Source: Pseudorhodobacter antarcticus
Lineage (GTDB): Bacteria > Pseudomonadota > Alphaproteobacteria > Rhodobacterales > Rhodobacteraceae
Direction of reading: 5' to 3'
Length of the DNA: 6,139 nucleotides
Assembly: GCA_945897655.1 (NCBI GenBank)
Contig: CAMDHB010000220.1
Span: 1-6,139, forward strand
Shown here: positions 1 through 4,669 of the stretch, one piece after another
How positions within the stretch are numbered: position 1 is the first letter of the stretch
Layout: each line of letters opens with the position of its first letter
Translations under genes and position numbers: made by a program
Notes under the pieces: generated by a model
What the model was told of the DNA's origin: nothing
Databases searched by the model: none
The model's input: only the letters and a program-made list of their open reading frames with translations

Positions 1-1
1 G

Positions 2-133
2 AAGACGCTGATCCGCAAGGCTGCCGCGAGGACATACCAAGCTCTCTGGAAACAGGTCGGACGAGTCTGCGACCTCTTCACAAGCCAAGAATGCTTAAAC
101 TATTTTCGGGCCGCAGGGTATGGATGCAATTGA
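2..133 (+). mobile_element. IS630-family transposase, C-terminal fragment (cut by left window edge)
   Basis: Reading frame 2 of the plus strand is open from the window edge to a TGA at 131-133 and encodes 43 residues. The segment contains LWKQVGRVCDLF followed by ECLNYFRAAGY. The pattern 'LW..[IV]G...D.F...EC.NYF..AGY' is, from memory, the characteristic C-terminus of IS630-family (Tc1/mariner-like DDE) transposases, which cut and paste at TA dinucleotides. The catalytic DDE residues would lie upstream, outside the window, so whether the element is intact cannot be seen. It is the only plus-strand gene here and converges on the hydrolase gene with a 12-bp gap. A family call is reasonable, but a specific IS name cannot be given. 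Confidence 0.8.
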
Positions 134-148
134 AGGCGACATGCTCTA
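122..148 (+). repeat. Putative right terminus of the IS630-like element with TA target site
   Basis: The transposase stop is followed by only 12 bases before the hydrolase stop codon. IS630-family elements usually end a short distance after the transposase stop and are flanked by a duplicated TA. A TA at 147-148 fits this geometry: read inward from it on the minus strand, the element would begin GAGCATGTCGCC. The left inverted repeat lies outside the window, so the boundary is an inference from spacing and not from a seen repeat pair. Confidence 0.35.
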
Positions 149-1255
149 ACGCGTCACCCCCGACGCCACCTGCCCCAAGGGCCGCAGCACAATCTGCGTG
201 GCGTTCTGCACCGTCAGCACCACCCCCGGCAACAGACCCAACCGCACCCGGCGGTCATTCTCGAACGCGCCCTGAATGTCGGAAATTCGGCTCATCAACT
301 GGATCAGCGCTGGCGAATCGCCCATCACGAAATGGCTGGACCCTTCGGCAAACACGCCCACGTCATAGAACGACACATCCAGATCGGCGACCCGCGTCAC
401 ATCCCTGAGCGATCCCAACCGCTCCGCTTGTCCGGTCAGCGCAGCCGACAGCCGCAGAAACTTGTCCCGCTCGGTGCCAAAGATCACAAAGGGCTGCGGC
501 AACGGGCCAATCGCACGCGACTGTTCACGGAACACGTCCACATCAATATCGGGCGAAATCAGCATCACCCCGCCCAACACCTGCAGGCTTTGCTTGTCGC
601 CCCTGATGGCGGCATTGCGCAGCGCCTCCATCGTCAGGCCGGACCCCATCGAATGGGCAACCAGCAAAATGCGTTTGGCCCCGGCGCGGGCCACCTCATG
701 GATCAGGCTTTCCAAACCGTCCCGGGCGAACAGGGCCGAATCGCGGTCATAGACATAGCCCAGCGGTTCTGCGGCCGAGGGCCAGGAATACAGCACAACC
801 GCCCCCGGCAATTGCAGGTCATGGGCAAACTGCGCAATCCGGTACACGCCTTCGGCAAAGTTGGTGTTGTAGCCGTGCACGAAAATCACCGCCTCGCCGT
901 CAGCCAGCGCCAGTTGTCGCGCCAGATCTTTCTGAAAGGCCGGGGTGGTCTGGTACACCTCTTGCGCCGTCGTCAGGAAATGCCTCGCCGGATCGGCCAC
1001 CCCGCCGCGTCTGGGCCAGGCGATGTCGCCCAAGCCGCGGTTCGGTGGAATAGACACGTCATATCGGGCAAATCGCACCTCTTCCGACCGGTGGGTGCCA
1101 AAGGAGCCGTCCTGTTCCTGCCGACGTGTCGTCGCGATAAAGACCTGCTCCACCTCGCCAACCGCCGCCGCCTCGGGTTGCAAGGTCACCATCCCGCGTG
1201 GCGTGCAGGCCACCAATGCCACCAGACAAACCGCCACAGTGAAACGTCGCCCCAT
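146..1255 (-). CDS. Predicted lipoprotein, DUF900-type alpha/beta hydrolase
   Basis: This 369-residue protein has an N-terminal signal with Arg3-Arg4, a hydrophobic stretch and a lipobox LVAC (Cys17), so it is probably exported and lipid-anchored in the cell envelope. The body is a serine alpha/beta-hydrolase of the DUF900 (esterase/lipase-like) group. FVHGYN at 125-130 supplies the oxyanion region, AHSMGS at 200-205 carries the likely nucleophile Ser202, SPDID around 234-238 offers a candidate acid, and SSHF contains the likely catalytic His308. The substrate is unknown. The ATG at 1255 follows an AGGGG ribosome-binding site about 6 bases upstream. The gene sits alone after the hslU terminator, so it is probably a separate transcription unit. 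Its TAG stop coincides with the presumed IS630 insertion site, so the last residues may not be the ancestral ones. The family call is fairly sure; the biological role is not known. Confidence 0.85.
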   Translation of the reverse strand: MGRRFTVAVCLVALVACTPRGMVTLQPEAAAVGEVEQVFIATTRRQEQDGSFGTHRSEEVRFARYDVSIPPNRGLGDIAWPRRGGVADPARHFLTTAQEVYQTTPAFQKDLARQLALADGEAVIFVHGYNTNFAEGVYRIAQFAHDLQLPGAVVLYSWPSAAEPLGYVYDRDSALFARDGLESLIHEVARAGAKRILLVAHSMGSGLTMEALRNAAIRGDKQSLQVLGGVMLISPDIDVDVFREQSRAIGPLPQPFVIFGTERDKFLRLSAALTGQAERLGSLRDVTRVADLDVSFYDVGVFAEGSSHFVMGDSPALIQLMSRISDIQGAFENDRRVRLGLLPGVVLTVQNATQIVLRPLGQVASGVTR

Positions 1256-1316
1256 GCCGGTCCCCTAAAAATGTGGTTAACAGAAACTGCCAACCTCTTG
1301 CTATTACAGACTTTTC
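1256..1316 (-). other. Intergenic leader upstream of the hydrolase gene
   Basis: This AT-richer 61-bp spacer separates the hslU terminator from the hydrolase gene. It must hold any promoter of the hydrolase gene if that gene is transcribed independently, and it contains the AGGGG ribosome-binding site (1266-1262 on the minus strand). I could not find a convincing -35/-10 pair that leaves this site inside the transcript. Confidence 0.4.
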
Positions 1317-1338
1317 AAAAGCGTCCACATGTGGACGC
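1317..1338 (-). terminator. Intrinsic terminator after hslU
   Basis: Positions 1321-1338 form a perfect 18-bp palindrome, GCGTCCACATGTGGACGC. In RNA it folds into a 7-bp stem with a CATG loop. On the minus strand it is followed directly by TTTT (1320-1317) and lies only 3 bases beyond the hslU TAA stop. This is the expected layout of a rho-independent terminator closing the hslV-membrane protein-hslU unit. The T tract is short, so some read-through into the hydrolase gene is possible. Confidence 0.75.
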
Positions 1339-1341
1339 CCC

Positions 1342-2637
1342 TTACAGCACATATCTGGACAGGTCCGCCGACCGTGACAGCGCCCCCAGATTGGCCTCGA
1401 CAAAGGCGGCATCCACCCTGACCTCATCGCCTGACCGGTCCGGTGCGGTAAAGCTCAATTCCTCAAACACCCGCTCCATCACCGTATAAAGCCGCCTCGC
1501 CCCGATATTCTCGACCGACAGGTTCACCTCGGCTGCAATCCGCGCCAAGGCGGCAATCCCGTCAGGGGTGAATGTGACTGCCACATCCTCGGTCCCGAGC
1601 AGGGCCGCATACTGCCGGGTCAGGGCATTGTCCGTCTCTGTCAGGATCCGCACAAAATCCCCTTCGGTCAGCGGCTGCAACTCCACCCTTATCGGCAGGC
1701 GGCCCTGAAGTTCGGGCAGCAGATCGGAGGGCTTCGCCACATGAAACGCCCCTGACGCGATGAACAGGATATGGTCCGTCTTGACCGGCCCATATTTGGT
1801 CGAAACCGTTGTCCCCTCGATCAGCGGCAGCAAATCCCGCTGCACCCCCTCACGCGACACATCCGCCCCCCTTGCATCCGCCCGGGCGCAGATCTTGTCG
1901 ATCTCATCCAGAAACACGATCCCGTTCTGCTGCACCGCCTCCAGCGCCAGCGCCTTGACCGCCTCATCATCCAGCAGCTTGTCCGCCTCTTGCGAGGTCA
2001 GCAGGTCATAGCTGTCGGCCACCGTGACCCGCTTCTTGGTGGAGCGCTGGCCGAACATCTTGAACATGTCCTGCAGACCCTGCATCTGCATTTCCATCCC
2101 CTGCCCCATCATCATCGGCATGGCAGGCCCGGCATCGGCGATGTCCAACTCGATCACCGTATCGTCCAACTCGCCCCGGCGCAGCTTGCCCCGAAACAAC
2201 TCGCGTGTCTGTTCCCGGGCGTCTTTGCCCGCCAGCGCCTCGATCACCCGCTCCTCGGCGGCCTTCTTGGCCTTGGCCGACACATCCTCGCGCATCCTTG
2301 CCCGCGCATCGACCATCGCCACATCCATCAGATCACGGATGATGCTGTCCACATCGCGGCCGACATAGCCCACCTCGGTGAACTTGGTCGCCTCGACCTT
2401 CAGGAATGGCGCCTTGGCCAGCTTGGCCAGACGACGGGCAATCTCGGTCTTGCCCACGCCGGTCGGGCCGATCATCAGGATGTTCTTGGGATACACCTCA
2501 TCCCGAAGATCATCGCCCAACCGCCGACACCGCCAACGGTTCCGCAAGGCAACCGCAACCGCCCGCTTGGCATCCTTTTGCCCGATGATGAACCGGTCAA
2601 GCTCCGAGACAATCTCGCGCGGTGTCAGGTCGGTCAT
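1342..2637 (-). CDS. hslU: HslU, ATPase/unfoldase subunit of the HslUV protease
   Basis: HslU is the hexameric AAA+ unfoldase that recognises, unfolds and threads proteins into the HslV peptidase in the cytoplasm; the family is heat-inducible in many bacteria. The 431-residue product shows Walker A GPTGVGKT (57-64), the pore loop GYVG (90-93), the inserted I-domain (roughly 108-235), Walker B VFLDEID (241-247), the sensor-1 region IASGAFH (293-299), the arginine-finger segment GRLPIR (312-317), the sensor-2 motif NIGARRL (377-383) and the C-terminal tail LSRYVL, which docks into HslV. Length is normal for the family. I start at the ATG at 2637 because MTDLTPREIVSELD is the conserved family N-terminus, a GGGG ribosome-binding site sits 7 bases upstream, and the ATG overlaps the upstream stop as ATGA. 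The I-domain carries nine methionines between residues 173 and 194. All motifs are intact, so the protein should be active. Confidence 0.98.
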   Translation of the reverse strand: MTDLTPREIVSELDRFIIGQKDAKRAVAVALRNRWRCRRLGDDLRDEVYPKNILMIGPTGVGKTEIARRLAKLAKAPFLKVEATKFTEVGYVGRDVDSIIRDLMDVAMVDARARMREDVSAKAKKAAEERVIEALAGKDAREQTRELFRGKLRRGELDDTVIELDIADAGPAMPMMMGQGMEMQMQGLQDMFKMFGQRSTKKRVTVADSYDLLTSQEADKLLDDEAVKALALEAVQQNGIVFLDEIDKICARADARGADVSREGVQRDLLPLIEGTTVSTKYGPVKTDHILFIASGAFHVAKPSDLLPELQGRLPIRVELQPLTEGDFVRILTETDNALTRQYAALLGTEDVAVTFTPDGIAALARIAAEVNLSVENIGARRLYTVMERVFEELSFTAPDRSGDEVRVDAAFVEANLGALSRSADLSRYVL

Positions 2638-3671
2638 TCGGTCACCCCATAGGCTGGAAGTCTGTCTTTGCCCGGAAAGTCGGGCAGCGCCGTCATCAAC
2701 CGCGCTCGCAACCTGTCCCATCCGGCACCCAGCAGCACCAGCGCCAGGCCCAGGATAAGAATTGCAACCGCCGCCCCGCCCTCAAACAGGGTCGCAGCCA
2801 GGGCGACGGAATAGCCAGCGCCGGAAATCAGGAACGAACGGCGGTCGATCACCACTGCCACGACGGCAATCAGCAGCAGAAATGCCAGCAACCCCGCCTG
2901 CGCGGCAGCCGAGCCATCGGCCAGCAGCCGCAGTGCCACCGTGTTCACAATCGCCGGGGCCGCGGCCACATGCAGCCAGAACGCCGTTGCGGACCGAGTT
3001 GACACGCGCAGCGGGTCGGACATGTCCAGCCGCATCGCCAGTGCGAAGACGGCGAGGCCAAATGCGATGGTCATTATGATCAGACTCATCTCTTCGCCCC
3101 CGGCGCCGAATACCAGGCCCTCGAATCCCCGCACGCTCCAAGTCGAAAACAGCGCATAATAGGCCGCCCCCGCAATAATCGCCGCCGAAAACGGGATGCG
3201 GAACATCCAGTAATGGCCCGCCATCAGCACGGCCACAAACAGCGACACCGCCGCCACCGAATAGGTGCCAAAGGGCGATCCGACCAGCGCAAAGCCCAGG
3301 GCCACTGCCGTCAGTGCCGTCATGATCGACAGCGCGATCGACGGCGCCACCATCCGCCGTTTCGTCGTGAAATACCGCCCCACCCCTGCCAGACCGGCAA
3401 TCGTGACGCCCGACAGCAGCATGGTCGTCACCCCGGCAGGCGCGTCCATGTCCAGACCCAGCAGCGTGGCCACACCAACCCAGCCAGTGAACAGGATCAC
3501 CAGCCCGACCACCACGAAAACCTCGTTAAAGCCCTTGAACAGGACAAACGGCTCCTCGACCCCGTCTCTGGCGGTCTGACGTGCCGCCGAAAGAGCGATC
3601 AACTGTGCCGATTGCGCCTCGGTCACGATGCCGCGCTGGACGGCGGTCCTCAGATCCTCGGGGGTTATCAT
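2634..3671 (-). CDS. Polytopic inner-membrane protein, DUF2157-like, between hslV and hslU
   Basis: This 345-residue protein has no assigned function. A soluble N-terminal segment of about 45 residues (ITPEDLRTAVQRGIVTEAQ and following) resembles the short helical 'residue-x-G-I-x-x-x-Q' start of DUF2157 proteins. About ten hydrophobic segments follow, at roughly 50-72, 80-100, 109-130, 135-157, 160-178, 195-214, 228-250, 257-275, 279-297 and 298-317. A short basic tail (WDRLRARLMTALP) closes the protein. No catalytic motif is visible. The gene overlaps hslV by 4 bp at its start and hslU by 4 bp at its end, both as ATGA, so it should be co-translated with both protease subunits. A strong GGAGGTGATCC ribosome-binding site lies within the hslV 3' end. 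The coupling suggests a role linked to HslUV or to membrane stress, but this is inference. The DUF2157 assignment is from pattern memory only. Confidence 0.85.
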   Translation of the reverse strand: MITPEDLRTAVQRGIVTEAQSAQLIALSAARQTARDGVEEPFVLFKGFNEVFVVVGLVILFTGWVGVATLLGLDMDAPAGVTTMLLSGVTIAGLAGVGRYFTTKRRMVAPSIALSIMTALTAVALGFALVGSPFGTYSVAAVSLFVAVLMAGHYWMFRIPFSAAIIAGAAYYALFSTWSVRGFEGLVFGAGGEEMSLIIMTIAFGLAVFALAMRLDMSDPLRVSTRSATAFWLHVAAAPAIVNTVALRLLADGSAAAQAGLLAFLLLIAVVAVVIDRRSFLISGAGYSVALAATLFEGGAAVAILILGLALVLLGAGWDRLRARLMTALPDFPGKDRLPAYGVTE

Positions 3672-4195
3672 TTGCGGATCACCTCCACCGTCAGGGTTCC
3701 GTTGGTATAGACGCAGATATCCGCCGCAATCGCCATCGCCTTGCGGGCAATCTGTTCGGCCGAAAAGTCCGTCTCCATCAACGCCCGCGCCGCTGCCAGC
3801 GCGTAATTCCCGCCCGACCCAATCGCCGCCACGTCATGCTCTGGCTCCAGCACATCGCCCGCACCGGTCAGCACGAACAGCCCCTCGCCATCGGTCACGA
3901 TCAGCATCGCCTCCAGATTGCGCAAATATTTATCCATCCGCCAATCCTTGGCCAGGTCGACACAGGCCCGCGCCAATTGCCCCGGTGCCGCCTCCAGCTT
4001 TTTCTCCAACCGCTCCAGCAGGGTAAAGGCATCGGCGGTCGAGCCTGCAAAGCCGCAAACGACATCCTTGCCCCCCGGCGACAACCTGCGCACCTTGCGC
4101 GCGCCGCCCTTCATCACGGTCTGGCCCAGGCTCACTTGCCCATCGCCCGCCACCACCACTTCGCCACCACGGCGCACCGCCAGGATCGTTGTCAT
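3668..4195 (-). CDS. hslV: HslV, threonine peptidase subunit of the HslUV protease
   Basis: HslV forms the double-hexameric proteolytic chamber that degrades proteins fed by HslU in the cytoplasm. The 175-residue product begins MTTILAVRRGGEVVVAGDGQ. Removal of Met1 would expose the catalytic threonine. Asp18 (GDGQ), Lys34 (in GGARKVRRL) and the GSGG loop (126-129) match the conserved active-site positions, and the segments VCGFAGSTADAFTLLERLE and ICVYTNG are typical of the family. I chose the ATG at 4195 because the threonine follows it directly and GGAGG lies 6 bases upstream. As I recall, many alphaproteobacterial HslV proteins carry about ten extra residues before this threonine that must be processed off; this one, like the E. 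coli protein, does not. The gene leads a three-gene unit and is preceded by a terminator and a possible heat-shock promoter. Confidence 0.98.
   Translation of the reverse strand: MTTILAVRRGGEVVVAGDGQVSLGQTVMKGGARKVRRLSPGGKDVVCGFAGSTADAFTLLERLEKKLEAAPGQLARACVDLAKDWRMDKYLRNLEAMLIVTDGEGLFVLTGAGDVLEPEHDVAAIGSGGNYALAAARALMETDFSAEQIARKAMAIAADICVYTNGTLTVEVIRK
3676..3686 (-). promoter_or_regulatory. Strong ribosome-binding site for the membrane protein, inside hslV
   Basis: The minus strand reads GGAGGTGATCC, an uninterrupted match to the complement of the 16S rRNA 3' end (core AAGGAGGTGATC), far longer than the usual 4-6 bases. It is encoded within the last codons of hslV, with 10 bases between GGAGG and the ATG at 3671. 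It fixes the start of the membrane-protein gene and suggests high initiation on top of ATGA coupling. Confidence 0.7.
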
Positions 4196-4216
4196 GTCAC
4201 GCCTCCGTTTGCACCT

Positions 4217-4245
4217 ATATGGGCCGGTCTACCCCAAACGAAAAG
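4217..4245 (-). promoter_or_regulatory. Possible heat-shock (RpoH-type) promoter of hslV
   Basis: On the minus strand CCCATAT (4223-4217) matches the sigma-32 -10 consensus CCCATnT at every defined position. It would place transcription start about 15 bases before the hslV ATG, just ahead of the GGAGG site. The -35 region at 15-bp spacing reads CTTTTCG and shares only CTT with the consensus CTTGAAA, so the -35 is poor. It overlaps the T tract of the trxA terminator. hslVU is a known heat-shock operon in E. coli, which supports the reading. The match could still be chance. Confidence 0.35.
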
Positions 4246-4262
4246 GGCGCCCGAAGGCGCCC
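4241..4262 (-). terminator. Intrinsic terminator after trxA
   Basis: On the minus strand the sequence forms a perfect 7-bp stem GGGCGCC/GGCGCCC closed by a stable TTCG tetraloop, followed by TTTT, then CG and TTT. This is a textbook rho-independent terminator and separates the addA-trxA unit from hslV. Confidence 0.85.
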
Positions 4263-4264
4263 CC

Positions 4265-4281
4265 TTGCCGACAGGCGGCAA
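4265..4281 (-). other. Second hairpin between the trxA stop and its terminator
   Basis: TTGCCG and CGGCAA pair perfectly around a 5-base loop, starting 3 bases after the trxA TGA and ending 2 bases before the terminator stem. It has no T tract of its own. It probably protects the trxA mRNA 3' end or assists termination. Confidence 0.5.
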
Positions 4282-4284
4282 ATC

Positions 4285-4611
4285 TCAGATCCCGGCGTTG
4301 ATCCAGTTGGCGAGTGCCGCCTTGGGGGCCGCGCCAACCTTGTTCGACACCACAACGCCATCCTTGAACAGGAACAGCGACGGGATGCCGCGCACACCCA
4401 GCATGGCCGGGCTGTCGGGGTTCTCGTCCACGTTCACTTTCACGATCTTGACCTTGCCACCATATTCCGCAGCCAGTTCCTCAAGCGCCGGGCCGATCTG
4501 ACGGCACGGGCCACACCATTCCGCCCAAAAGTCCACGACGACGGGAACGGTGGATTGGCGAACCTCGGCGTCAAAGGTGGCGTCGGTCACAGCGACGGTA
4601 TTAGCGCCCAC
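4285..4611 (-). CDS. trxA: Thioredoxin
   Basis: Thioredoxin is a small cytoplasmic disulfide reductant that is recycled by thioredoxin reductase. The 108-residue product has the active site WCGPC (residues 32-36), the buried Asp27 in VVVDFWAEW, and the cis-proline Pro77 in GIPSLF, so the fold and chemistry are intact. I start at the GTG at 4611: CAGGAG lies 8 bases upstream and the resulting length matches the 105-109 residues of the family. A TTG at 4638 in the same frame would add nine residues, but it lacks a comparable ribosome-binding site and would read through the CAGGAG. The gene follows addA by 54 bp in the same direction and ends in a terminator. An addA-trxA order is, from memory, common in Rhodobacteraceae. 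A possible separate promoter overlaps the addA stop. Confidence 0.95.
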   Translation of the reverse strand: MGANTVAVTDATFDAEVRQSTVPVVVDFWAEWCGPCRQIGPALEELAAEYGGKVKIVKVNVDENPDSPAMLGVRGIPSLFLFKDGVVVSNKVGAAPKAALANWINAGI

Positions 4612-4640
4612 GATGGATACTCCTGAATGATTAGGCAACC

Positions 4641-4669
4641 AAGCTAGGGTTGCATCGGCCCCACGTCAA
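4641..4669 (-). promoter_or_regulatory. Possible trxA promoter overlapping the addA stop
   Basis: On the minus strand TTGACG (4669-4664) matches five of six bases of the sigma-70 -35 consensus and includes the addA TGA. After a 17-bp spacer, TAGCTT (4646-4641) is a weak -10 (three of six). Transcription would start near 4634, leaving about a 23-base leader before the GTG at 4611. The -10 sits in the loop of an inverted repeat, GCAACC/GGTTGC (4635-4653). Such matches arise by chance, so this is tentative. Confidence 0.35.

Noticed and set aside
91..408. Plus-strand open frame starting in the transposase tail
   Set aside because: It is out of frame with the transposase and antisense to the hydrolase C-terminus, and it is low in recognisable motifs.
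1265..1293. Promoter TTGGCA-17 bp-TTTTAG ahead of the hydrolase gene
   Set aside because: The -35 is good, but the transcript would begin only about 3 bases before the ATG and exclude the ribosome-binding site, so it cannot be the functional promoter as read.
332..1489. Long plus-strand open frame of 385 residues
   Set aside because: It lies antisense to the hydrolase gene and the hslU end, is rich in His, Arg and Gln with no recognisable motif, and is the usual shadow of GC-rich coding on the other strand.
2638..2721. Upstream extension of hslU by 28 residues
   Set aside because: The extra residues lie inside the membrane-protein coding end and do not resemble any HslU N-terminus. The ATG at 2637 gives the conserved MTDLTPREIV start.
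3581..4501. Plus-strand open frame of 306 residues spanning hslV and trxA
   Set aside because: It is antisense to two clear genes and crosses their terminator, with no family resemblance.
4635..4653. GCAACC/GGTTGC inverted repeat as an addA terminator
   Set aside because: It has only a 6-bp stem with a 7-base loop and no T tract follows. Transcription very likely continues into trxA.
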